A stretch of 64,000 nucleotides of DNA. Origin: Aptenodytes patagonicus. Its lineage: Eukaryota; Chordata; Aves; Sphenisciformes; Spheniscidae. How positions within the stretch are numbered: the stretch's first letter is position 1; each line of letters starts with the position of its first letter. The notes under the pieces were generated by a model. It was not told the DNA's origin, ran no database searches, and saw only the letters and a list, made by a program, of their open reading frames with translations. Below, piece by piece: positions 41,963 through 53,553 of the stretch. Both the position numbers and the translations under genes were made by a program. The stretch lies in assembly GCF_965638725.1 (NCBI RefSeq), contig NC_134970.1, forward strand, positions 4,717,001-4,781,000. Direction: 5' to 3'.

Positions 41963-44648
41963 TCAGACCGGGTGGACAAACTGGTAGACGAGGCGCTGGG
42001 AGATGTCGGGTTTCCGGATGATGCCTTTCTTGTAATACTGCCGGATGGAGCGGCTCAGCTTGTCGTAGTTCATGGCTGGGCGGTTCTTCCGGATGCCCCA
42101 CAGACGGGCCACTTGCGCAGAGTCCTCGATCTTGAAGATGCCTGGGAGGAGAGCGGGGCACGGGGGGGGGTTACAGCCTCGCCTGCCCCCTCAGCACCCG
42201 CCCCGGGGCTGCCGGAGCACCCACCCACCTTTCTCCTTGTTGAGCCAGCGGATGAAGCGGCCGTAGTTGTGGGGTTTCAGCAGCAGCTCTTTGAGGAACT
42301 GCCAGAGGTGGATGGGTTGGCCGGCGCAGGATGAGTCCACCTCGCTGTCCGCCCAGCTGGCATCACCTCCTGCCGCGGGAAGGGATGGGTGAGATGGAGG
42401 TGGGGAGAGACCTCTCTGCTTTGCACTGCCCCAGGGACCCGCACGAGTCCTCGTCCGGGAAATCCCGGCTTGATGCCTGTGGGTCTCTGGAGACTCAGTC
42501 CAGGCACTGGGTCTGGAAGCACCGCTTTCTCCTCCCCATCTTGGAGCGGGGAAAACAGCTCGGTCCTGCCCTTGTGCAGCCCCGCAGGGATGCACGGGGT
42601 GCGGGACAGGGCCAGCGAGGGTCTCGTGGCTATTTCCCCTTCGCTGCACCTTGCAGACAGCCCAGGGGCTGCTCCAGGGCAGAGGGAGTGCAACCACATG
42701 GATACTGCTGCAGCAGCCGCTCCAATGCATCAGATAATTGCAATTAAGCAGGGAACGACCTCTCAAATACCCTGGACCTCTCTGAGGCAGAAGCGAGGCC
42801 AGTGGAGCTGAGCCCGTGCAGAACTCACCGCAGTATCTCACATCTCCCGGGGAGACTTTTTCCTTCATCCAGGCGGCTGGAAGGGAGGAGCGGGTGGTCA
42901 GAGGGGCATCTCCTACTGCACAGCATCACCCACCCTCCCCAGCTCCCTCCCGGTCCTTGGCACCTACCAGACTTCCAGATGTCGAGGTGGGCGTGCAGGA
43001 TGTCACCGCAGGTGGGCGAGCGCTGGCAGAACTGCTCCTCGGACATGGCACACAGGTCCTTTCCCGACAGCTCCTGGAAGGACTTCCCGATCTGCGGCAG
43101 CCGGTACTGGTGCTCTGTCCACAGGATCCACTTCTGCACGTTGCCGGGGCTCCAGTCCGCGGGGTCTGGAGGCAGAGGGTGAGCACGGCAAGCGACAGCC
43201 CGGGCAAAGCCCCGGGGAAACTCAGCTCACCCCACAGCGGTCCCGGGAACCTGGCCCCTCCTGCCCCGCTGCAGCATCACCCACCAGGGTGGGAGCACCC
43301 CGCTCCCAGCCTGCCCTGGTCCCTGGGGACAAGACTGTCCCCTTGCCGCCTCCTTCGCTTTGGGAAGCCTCATCCAGCCTTTTGGAGCCCCACTTGCTCC
43401 CTGCACCATCCCGGGTGACACCAAATGCTTCAAGGGAGTGGGTGGCAGAGCTTGCATAAGCCTAAGCACATCCCAAGACTGCTTGTGTCACGGCAGTCAT
43501 GCCCCGAGGAGAATACCCCAGCGATGCCCAATGGCAGCAATACCCCAGGGAGCTCGGTCCTGGGCTGTCCTGCTCCCCTCGCACCCAACCCCACGTGCAG
43601 CTCAGGCAACATCAGCTGGCTCCAGGCTGTCCCCAACCCTACATGCTCATCTGCCCATTCCTAACGTCCCAGGGAAAACGGGATAGAGAAAAGGATAATA
43701 AAAGTCCCGCTGTCTGCTCCTTGCTACCGCACACCCTCCCCAAGAGGTGTGCAAGGCTGAAAGGTGCCTCGATAATGATGCCCTGGGAAGAGAAGACACC
43801 CCCAGCTCAGGGGAAGGGACAGGCTCAGCATCGGGTCGCTGTGTCCCTGCACCTCTCTGGATCCGTGGCACTGGCTGGGTCACACTGGCACCCCACACCC
43901 AGCACAGGGCTCTGCGTAAAGCTCTGCTAACCCCTGCCTCAGCTTAACTCCAAGCCAGCGAGGCCAGAGGGGTATTTTGCTGGCATCCCTGGGCGTTAGC
44001 AAACAGCCCTGCCCTGGAGCGATGCCCTGGGGGAGCCAGGCAGCAGCCGTGCTCCCCCAAACCCCAGCACCTGGTTGCAAACCCCCGAGCTGCAGCACAG
44101 CCTTGTGCTGTGCTGCACCGGCCCATCCCTCCCTCGCTGCACCCCGTGGCGGGACCGACCCTGCCCGCAGACCCCCGGGGAGGGCTGTGGGGGCACCCAC
44201 CTGCGGCGATGTTGAGGAGCTTGCAGGCTGTCTCGATGTCCTTCAGCACTTCGCCCACCACCATGCTCTGCACCTGCTCCAGCGAGTGCTCCTCCAGGTG
44301 CAGGCTGGCCTGCAGGTCCCCCTCGGCCCCCAGCCCCAAGCCCTGGCTGTCGATGATGGGACATTGCTCCGGCTCCTTCTGCGCCTCCCCTCGCCCCCCT
44401 TGGGCATTGCTTTGCGACGGTTCCCCCATGCCCTTGGTGGCCCAGGCGACGTCCTCCGAGTAGAGCATGTCGAAGTAGTGCAGGCAGAAAGCAGGCAGGG
44501 GCTGCTCGGGGGTGGCGGGGGGGCTGGGGCTATCCGGGCAGCCCCAGCTCCGGGTGTCGGGGTCCCGCGGGGGGGGCAGCAGGGCAACGTCTGGCCGGGC
44601 GAGACGGCTGTGGGGCAGAGCAGTCAGCCTGGGGCTGGCACTGCCCAT
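41963..44648 (-). CDS. SPDEF: SPDEF (PDEF), ETS transcription factor, complete, 337 aa
   Basis: Five coding exons join in frame: 44648-44201, 43165-42968, 42876-42829, 42369-42229 and 42141-41963, all GT-AG. The product begins [14 protein letters not shown] and ends VYQFVHPV, 337 residues against 335 in human. A Pointed/SAM domain lies at about residues 120-220 ([39 protein letters not shown]). The ETS domain lies at about 251-333 ([14 protein letters not shown]) with recognition helix [14 protein letters not shown] at 302-315. SPDEF is a nuclear activator of goblet-cell and secretory epithelial genes and favours GGAT cores. The N-terminal 100 residues are the most changed; the conserved [10 protein letters not shown] remains. 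The ATG matches the human start and follows 26 bases of 5' UTR after an acceptor, so at least one non-coding exon lies upstream. A GATAAA at 41617-41622 or AATAAA at 39563-39568 (minus) may end the mRNA. Confidence 0.97.
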
Positions 44649-44674
44649 CCCTCCGCTCAGCGCCGGCTCCAAAC
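44649..44674 (-). other. SPDEF: SPDEF 5' UTR part of the start-codon exon
   Basis: On the minus strand a long CT tract ending CCCGGCAG gives a strong acceptor, with the exon starting at 44674 and 26 bases of leader before the ATG. The true first exon must be further upstream. Confidence 0.75.
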
Positions 44675-45619
44675 CTGCCGGGAGAGGAGGAGAGGAGAGG
44701 CTCACCCCGGCACCGATTCCTGCCTTCCCGCCCAGCGGCCAGGCACAAAGGGAGGAACTAAGCCTGTTAGAGGGGAAAAAACCTCCAAAGAGACCCACGG
44801 TGTCCTGTGAGCCCCCGGATGAATGCAGGCTCGGGGTCAGCCATGGGGCTGGGGGGGCTGTCCTGATTTTGGGAGGACCAGCCGCAGCAGCCAGCAGGGA
44901 GAAGGAGCCCGGGGAGCGAGTAGGTCCCAAGCACCGCGGGCTTTTAGGGTCTTCCCCCGAACTGCACACCGGGTTGGCAGCCTTTCAGTCCCAGCTGGGG
45001 CTGAGCACCCTTCCAGGAGGCAGCAGTGCACGCTGGAGGGGCTCCAAGGCACCTATGCAGGGCGGCCCACGGGCATCAAGGGCTGCGGGATGCCTAAACC
45101 ACACAGGCACGTTTCTGTGCATGGACAACATCACCTGCTGCTTTCACCCGAGGATGCCCCAGCAGCGATGGCACCCAAACCCGGCTCTCCTGGGCCGGGG
45201 ACCGAGCCCAGCACCACAGCACCCAGCTCTCGGCCGCTGCTGCCAACCCCCGGACAAGAACTTTCCTTTTACTCTCTTGCAAGAAAAACTACCCAAAACC
45301 AGCCTGTCCCCATCTGTCTCCGGTACGCGGGGAGTCCTGGAGGCCACCGAGAAGAGGATGAGCCTGCTGAATTTCCATGGCAACACCAGGGAATGGCTCC
45401 ATCCGTGGAGAAACCTCCCCAAGAGCCATCCTGAGGCTTTGGGAAGAGAAAGCCCCTGCCAGGGGAGAGGCTGGTGACAGGCATGGCCAGGGCACCGCCG
45501 AGCTCCTTGCCTGCCTCCGGCATTGCTTTTTAGAAAAAGAAAAAAAAAACCCCACTCCAAATAGGTTATTTAAAAGCAGAAAAAGTAGCAGCTTTTGCAA
45601 TGGAGCCTGCAATAAAAAA

Positions 45620-45665
45620 GGAGCTTGCAAAGCCTGAACCGAGGAGCTTGCAAAGCCTGAACCAA
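45620..45665 (+). repeat. Tandem duplication of a 23-bp unit
   Basis: GGAGCTTGCAAAGCCTGAAC and three more bases occur twice in a row with almost no difference, so the duplication is recent or conserved. It lies about 1 kb upstream of the SPDEF start-codon exon. Confidence 0.8.
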
Positions 45666-48203
45666 GCCCAAAGCCCCCGCAAAAGAAACAAGGCAGTCCC
45701 CAAAGGGGAATGGGACACAGCGGCCAAGGAAAGGGGTCCCTGTTTGCTCTAAATGCCGTCTGGGGGGGAAAAAAGGTTTAAAAGACTAAAGGGGAAAATA
45801 CACCATCGGGTTCCTCCGGGCAGAGCGTGGCCCTTGAGAGCGGGGAGCCGAGCAGCCGGCTGCTTGGCGTAGGAGGGACGCTAGCGACCGAGCGCCCAGA
45901 ACGGCGCGTCACCCTCCCCGCAGCTCTGCCGTGCCAAACGCTGCTCAGCTCCACGCTGCTGGGCCCGGCTCTGCTCCCGAGGCGTTAATTAAACATCATT
46001 AATAGCCACGTGCCATGGCCCTGTTAACCGCAGCGGCACTGGTGGGGGATGAGTTTAACGCACTCGCTGGGGATTTTAAAGCTCCCAGAAGTATGGGTTT
46101 TGAGGCTCTGCGTCACCTGCACCATGAGGAAGCTCTACCCATCATTTTACCCTTGGCAAAGCCCAAAAAACCTTGGAAAGATGCATGGAGGAACCGTGGC
46201 TGCCCAAAGAGCACCCGTGCCAGCCTGGCCCCACGGGGACCCGGGGAGGGGGCGCGGGTTCAGATGCTGGAGCCCATGTCCCCGAGGGGTTGCGGTAGCA
46301 CGAGGAGGAGGAGGTAGAAGAGGTGCCTGTGCCACCGAGCTGCCCCCACCGCCCAGTTTCCCTGAGAGATGGCGCCGGCTTCCAAACCTCTCCTTGATTT
46401 GCTCTGGATTAAAAGAAGAGCTTTAGCAGATCAGCCTTAAATCCAGCCTCACGCTGCTCCCGGCACAAAAGGGAAGCGGTAACAGCTTGCATGGCTCCAG
46501 CCCGCTGCACAGCACCAGCTGCAGGGGCTTTCTGGGGAGGGGACGGGGGTCTCGTCCCCAAGGCCTCCAGGGTGCTCTGGGGTCGTGGTGCACCTTCCGC
46601 CCATTCCGCCCCCGCCAGGCTTCGCTCCCGCAGCCGCCAGCCAGACACGTGGAGGAGCAGGGCTGCGGAGCCATCCCTGGGCACGCGGCGGGATGGATGG
46701 CCCCATCCCCATCCTCATCCCCATCCCGTCCTCCTCCTCCCAGTCAGGACCAGAAGGACCTGATCCCTTGGGCAAGTGGCCCCAAAAACCTGAGCAATCA
46801 CCCGCCAAACGGTGCTGTACTCTCAGGGCGGGGGCCTTTGTTTGACTTTCTCCCGCTCTGGCATGCAGGCGGCCGGGCTGGGTGGGGACCTGTTTGCTCT
46901 AAGAAGCCGCTTTGGGCAGCCGTTTCCCTCTCCTCTCCCTCTTTTGCTTTTCCCTGGAAAAGGAGAGCTGGAGGAGCAGCCCCTGGCACACCGAGATGCT
47001 CACGGGGAGCACTGACCCGCACAGCACACCAAAAACCTTCATGTTCCCTGCCCGAGCTAAATGGGGCTGCGCTGGTAATTGCATCAGCCCGGGGAAACAC
47101 TCACCGGCTTGTGCACGCTGCCGGCGGTGAGCGTGGCCCCCAGTCCCATGGGCTTCACACCAGAGCTCGCCTGCGGCAAAGCCACACCAACGCAGCATAG
47201 TGCTCATCCCGCCACTCCAGGCAAGAGGGGAAGCGATCAGGGAATTGGCTTTTACAGCACTTTAAACAGCAGCCACCAAGATATAAAAGCCCACCAGGCC
47301 CCTGAGGTTTTGCCTCTGTGGGCACACAGGGGCCAAGATGCGGCACCAGGGGCTCAGCAGCCCACGGAGAGGCTCCAAGTGAGAGAGGTGCCGTGCCTGG
47401 GGTGCCAGGCAGAGTGGGGTGCTGCCTGCAGGACACCCGCCCCTGCCCCGGCACCCTCGCCCAGCCCTCCCCAGGCACCGGTGCTGCCTGCAACCCCGTC
47501 ACGGGCAGGCAAGGCTCTGGCGCGGAGCAGCAGCGGAGCAGACCCCAAACCGGGATGGAGCCATCGAGTCCCCCAGGTGTTTCTCCGTGCCCACAACAAA
47601 GCTCTGCCACTGGGGCACAGCCGGGAGGTACCTGCCATCCCCGAGCCCCAAAACGATGAGTGACACTGCATCAGTCCCCAGTGCTACCCACGGATATGGA
47701 GAGGACACCCTGACCAGCTGGGACGGGGGCGAGGCGCCCCTGCTCCCCGCTCTCGCCGGCACCGCGGGGATGCTGCGGCAAAGGGCTGAGCTGCCGGCGC
47801 GAGGGCTCATTCCCCGCTGCAGCGCGGAGCAGGGTGAGGAGGAAAAGGCAGCGGCTGCTGCCAAGGGGCACCGTGACAGCCTGGCCCCAAACGGCTCCAA
47901 CAGCAGCTGAGAAAACAAACCCAGACGTTCCCTTCGAGCAGAAAGCCCGGGGGCAGCAGGGCCAGCGGCAAGCCCAGGGTTTTTGGGTGGTGTCAGGTCA
48001 CGGCTCAGTTCCACTGGGCTGCAGGGACTCAGCCCCATCCAGAGCCCAGGGAAGCAGTGGATGCCGCAGCTGAGGGGGGTGAGGATGGGGACAAGGACCT
48101 CCTGTATCACCCCGAGCTCTCCTGGCAAACGCAACCCACCATTACTCGGGGTAGCAACACGGGCACCAGTGACAGGGGAGAGCTGGGATCAGCCCTTGGG
48201 AGC

Positions 48204-48224
48204 AATAAAAAAAAAAAAAAAAAA
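48204..48224 (+). repeat. AATAAA followed by A18 tract
   Basis: An AATAAA merges into an uninterrupted A run (48207-48224). Other long A runs in this flank are at 55761-55779 (A19) and 59253-59275 (A23). They could be retrotransposon tails, but no recognisable body precedes them. Confidence 0.6.
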
Positions 48225-51200
48225 GAAATCCACCCAACCACCACCCTCAAACAATGGGTCTGTTAATTAAAATTAAATCTGCGGTTAAACAGGTTGTGCT
48301 GGAGCACGGCTCAGGAAGCCCCGTGGGACCGGCGGAGGTTGGCCCGCTGCGGGAGGAGGTGCTGCCCGCGGCACCCAGGATGTCTCCCAAATCCCCAGGC
48401 ACTTCCGAAAGCCCTTCCTGGGCAGCCAGGCTCGGGAGCGGCCAGGGCGGTGGGCCAGGCTCCGGGGTCACCTCCAGCCCCCAGGCAGCGGGATGGGGAT
48501 GGGGACAGGGATGCGTTGTGCCATCAGGGGAAGGAACCCGAGCCGTGCGGGATCCAGAGCTGTCCCAGACTGCCCAGAACAGCCCCCCCAGGCAGTGGGA
48601 TTTGTCTTTAACCGACTCTTTCAGCTTTGCCCGCCCCGCATGCCTCCGCACAGCTGGGACCCCAGGGATGGGAGAGGACCGGGACCCCAGGGACTCAGCA
48701 ATCCCCTCTTTGCCCAAAAGCCCATCTAGGGCTGCGATCAGGGTGGTTTTTCCCTGTTTTCTGGCCTGACTCAGCACCTCTTGCCCCAGCCACCTCCCCG
48801 GGCTCAGCCCTCCACCTCGGTCCCCAAAGAGGGGCCAGCCCACGCCACAGTGCACACCCCGAGGACAACCACACCGAGGCACGGAGAGGTGATGGAGCCT
48901 GTTGGCTCTGCCAGATGGCTGCCGGCCAGGAGGAGACACGAGCCGTTTTATGGGGCCCCGATTAAGCAGGCGAAGGGACCTGGGGTTCCTGCACGAGCCA
49001 GGGCTGCAGCAGACACCCGGGTGCTCAGAGGCTGCCGGTAATTTGGGGTCCTGCCAGCGCGTCCCACCCACCCTGCCAGCCTCACCACGCGGGCTGTGCC
49101 ACGTCCCTTCCGGCTGCCAAACCCTGCCCGCCTGTGCCACGCACCCCTTTTATGTCTGGGTGGAGGGAGGAGGGATTGACCAAAATCACCCCGCAGCGGG
49201 GCAGGGGCTTGGGACGGCGCTCAGACGGCTGGGGATGTGACAGCCTGGGGGGGTCTTACTCTGGTACCCTGCTTAGTGATGGGGTTGGGGCCAGGGCAAG
49301 CCCAGGGCTCATGTTGGGTGTATGCACAGGAGGGATGCAGCCCATCCTGGGGGTCCTGGACCCCCAGCTCCCCTCCAGCTTTCTCCAACACCACCAAGGC
49401 CCCCCCCCGGCTCCTCCTGCCATTACCTGCATGGGTGCTGGCGCAGGGACCGAGCGTCCGCACAGGTCCCCACACCCCGGGTCAGGCTGCCCTCTCCATC
49501 GGTGCAGGGAGGCAAACAGCAGCGGGGGGGGGCGGGGGACGGGCACAAGCCACCGGTGGCCTGAGTAAAGCCCCGGTGCTCGGTGTCCCCCAGGTGAGCA
49601 GCAGAGCTTGGTGTTCCCCATGCAGGGCCAGGGAGCCCCTATTTATAGCAGCACCTTCCTCCCCCGCGAGCTCCCTGCCCATGAGAAAGCCCGTATTGTG
49701 GGAGATTTGGCAGCCGAGCGGCGTTTGTGTTTCACTAACCGAGCAGAACCATAAAAATCAAACCTAGAGCCAATGTGCCTTTAGCACTGACAAAAAAAAA
49801 ATACCCAGCAGAAAAGCAGAGCAGCACCGAGACAGTGCAGGTCTGGTAAAGGGGTTCAAAGCACTTTATAGAGACACCCCTGAGCTGGCAGCTCCTTGAT
49901 GGCCGCCCAGGACCTGGGATGCTCTATAAAGGGCCCCAGCTGCTTATCGGTCACACAGTGGCCCAAAGCACAGCGTCCCCTGTCTCCCGCCAGGCACAGG
50001 GGCTACGGGACCCTCAGTGTCCCTGCTGCTACCGGGTGGGCTCGGGAGGAGCCGGCCCCAGGAGCCCTGGCTCCCATCCCACCCGAGCAGGAGGGGGTTG
50101 CGAAGACACAAAGTTAGCAAATCCCATTTTATTTTGGGTGACACCATCCCAAGAAGTGCCAGGAACCTCACACGGGGGAACAACCTGTCCCTGTTTAGCC
50201 CTAACGGCACCTGGAGGTGCAAGGAACCGTGGGACGGGATGCTCACACGGGACGGCACCGTGTCTGCCCGGAATCGGTGCCAAAAGGGCTGTAGGAGCCC
50301 CAGGACGGAAGGAAGGTGGGTGCTGGTGGGTGCTGGTGGAGCATTGGGCAGCTGGGGAGGGTCACGGCAGCGGCGTGGGGCTTACCTTGAGGGTGCGTGG
50401 GCAGCTCAGAAACGGCATGGGTCCCAGCGTAGGGTGGGAAGAGCCATCCCCGTGGCGCTCAGCACAGCGGCCGGGGCGGGCATGGCCCGAAACGGGGTGT
50501 CCCGGCACCGACAGGGAGGGTGGCCAGCAGCACCCTGCCTGGCTCAACGCCGGCCCCGCAGCGGCAGGGCGGCCAGGCTGAGCCGCATCGGCTCTCGGCA
50601 GGCACCAGCGGGATGGGGATGAGGACAGGGCACGCTGAGGGGCTCCGAGGGCGGCAGAGGGATGAAGCCAGCTGGCAGCCGTGCCGAGGTATGCGAGGGG
50701 GAAGCCGGCAGCTGAGTGCAAGGTGCTCAGCGAATGCCTCCTTTGCCCATTATATCTAATTCCTTCCTTATTTACCTGAACAAACAAGCTGGGTGCTTAC
50801 CTCAGCTGGAGGTGTTTGAATAGCCCAAGCCGGGGTTAACCCTTGAGGGGTGCATCGAGGCACCAGGCTCAGACCCAAATGCGCCCTGAGAGGGGAGTGG
50901 GGCAAATCCGGGCACCGTTAACCCCTTCCCACCCTCATCTGGGACACCCACCCAAGAGATGGGGACGCCGCAGGGGGCGAGACCGAAGGCTCCTCCTGGT
51001 CTCTGCAGCACAGAGACCTGTTGGGTACATGAGAGTCCCTGGCTGGACCCTGCAGCATGACATCGCTCCCCCAGCACAGGCTGAGCCGTTTTGAGGCCAG
51101 GAGCATCCCCGACCGATACCCCAGGAGCATCACCTATGCAAGTGCTGCGGCCACGTGGGGCTTGCAATGGAGACTGCGAGCAAGGATGCTCAGAGCCCAT

Positions 51201-53544
51201 CGGGGACAAAAGGAGACCCTCACACCAACCAAACCATCCCTCATACCCGGGATACGGCACCGTCTCCTCCCCGGGGTCCGCGCTGCTGCTGCTGCCTGTG
51301 GGCAGGACGGGGCGCCGGGGGCACGGCAGGAACGTGCAGCGCTCCAGGCCCGGGTTGTCCCCACCGGCATAAGCAGGAAAAAGCTGTTTTGACCGAGACA
51401 GACACAGAGTTGGTATTTATTGTCTTTTTTTAACACGGGAAGAACACAGGGCAGTTCAGGCGGTTCTCCCGTGCACGTAGCACTGCTGAAAACAAACTCC
51501 CCCATGCCCTAAAAACCCACGTCAGACAAAACCCCAGCCACAAACACCTGCGGTGCAACCCGGGTCGGCCCCACGTCACCGCATCCTGGCAGCCAAGTGG
51601 CCATCACGCATGGGCTTTGCATCCCCAGCCCATGGAAAGTGCCACGGCGGAGCCAGCATCCCTCAGCTGCCCTGACCCCGGGGCCGGTGCGCCGCGGCAG
51701 CGCGGCACAGCCGATAAGCCATCCATCAGAGCTGTTTGCCAGGGGGGAAAATAAAACCCTGTAGGAAGGCGACCCCTGCATTACGGCTTCCCCGGCCCGC
51801 CCGGCGCGTTGGCAAAGGGCTTCGCCGCGCTATCGCCAGCGCCAGGAGTTTCTGCCTCCCTTTTGAAACGCCTCAATGTTATCTTATCGGTGGGGAAAAC
51901 GTTCCCCCCAGATTAGGGCTCCTGCCGTCTGAGGGGAGCTTTTCTCCCCTGTTTTGGTAAACACGGCCAGGCCCGGAACACGTGGCGGCGGCCGGGGGGA
52001 AATGTGGTCTGGGGAGGACACGAGGGGTGAGCGGCCACGGTGGGGAAGCCCCCAGCTGGGCTTTGCTGTGGGGTAGGTGCATAGGATGGGGATGTGGCAC
52101 AGCCAGGAGTGGGGACCCGGCCACCAGTGCCCCCCTCAGCGCTGCCGGCTCACGGCAGCCACGGCACAGCCCCTCACACCGCTCGGTGCATCTCCTCTCT
52201 GTTCCGCGCAAGGCACCACGTGCACAACTCAGCACTGCTGCCGCGCGGCAGCAGGCCTGATCCTGCATCCCTCAAAGCCCGTTGCAAAGCTCCAGCCAGC
52301 TGCAGCAGGTCGGGCTGCCAGGGTTCGGCTCCCCCTGGCTCGCTCTTGCCTGTTTTTGTCCTGTGATGCCGGGTCCCGGCCAGAGCCGCCGCGAGAAGCT
52401 GGGAGCAGCGGGCACCACGCCAGGGCTCTGCCCGGCTCAGGGGCTGGTGCACAGCATCCAAACCTGCTCCCGTGTCCCATCCCAGCATCCCCACGTGGGA
52501 ACCAGGGGCAGGAGCATCCCAGCACAGCCCCGGAGCCGAGGCCATAGCCTTCCACTCACTTATCATAGCATGGAAATGCAGGTGTCTCGACTGTGGAAAC
52601 TTAAGTTACAGAGTAAAACCGTGTATAAACTCTACAGCCATGCACATGTGAGCTGTGCTGGGAATCGCTGTGGCCATCCCGCACCTTCCTGCGGCAGCTC
52701 CGTGCTGCTGCCCTGCGTCCGGGCTGCCAGCTCGGGGAAAGTTTGCCGAGCAGGTTACGGTTTGCACAGGCTGTGCAAGCTGGATTTGCACCTCCTCGCT
52801 GTGACATCACCCGCAGGTCTCCCTCATTTATTAGGTTTAATTACTACTTGTTACCAGAGCAAACATCAAAACAGTGCACCCGAAGGAGCCAGGAGCAAAG
52901 TGGAGGAGAGAGCAATCGGGGTCACCAGGTAAGAGCAGGATGCCACCGGGCAGAGGGGATGTGCTGGCAGTGCCCGCTGCTGGGTCCCTGCTCCGGAGCA
53001 TCCCGGACCCGGGTTATCCCAGTCTGTCTGGGAACCTGTCGCCCGACTCACACCTGGGTCTGAAAAAGCTTTCCCTGCTCCTCTTATCAGTAGCACCGGA
53101 GATTTCGATAAGCAAAAGAGATTAAAGGGAAAAACATTTGCTTTGCTGTGCTCGGGGAGAGCTGGTCGGCTGGGCAGCACGATGCGGAGCTGTGAAAACA
53201 GGCAAAAGGCCCCAAAATGAGATCTCTGCTTTCCTCCCCAAAGCAGGTTTGGTGGCTGCGGCCGTCCAGCGTCACCGGCCATGCCGTGCTCTCACCGCCG
53301 CCTTTCGCAATCGGCGGTTCAGCACAGCTCTGCCTGCATATGCAAACCAGGAAAAGAAGAGGTTGCAACACCTGAGGAACAACAAAAGAGGGGAAATAAA
53401 GTCTAGCTTTTCTGCCCCGTGTGCGCAGTTTTCAGTGCTTTTTCCTTGTCCTCCCTGTCAACCCATCGGCTCCTATTCCAGTGCCTTTTGCCACGACTGA
53501 AACTTCAACGCTTGGGAACGCGGCCGGAGGGGAGGGATGGAGAA

Positions 53545-53553
53545 ATGACTCAT
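53545..53553. promoter_or_regulatory. Perfect AP-1 palindrome (ATGACTCAT)
   Basis: The nine bases match the optimal AP-1 (FOS/JUN) site and its flanks exactly. It stands alone in SPDEF upstream DNA next to TGAATCAG, a weaker relative. Activity is inferred. Confidence 0.35.

Noticed and set aside
48204-48224. Poly(A) tail of a processed retrocopy
   Set aside because: No gene-like sequence precedes the A run and no target-site duplication was seen; left as simple repeat.
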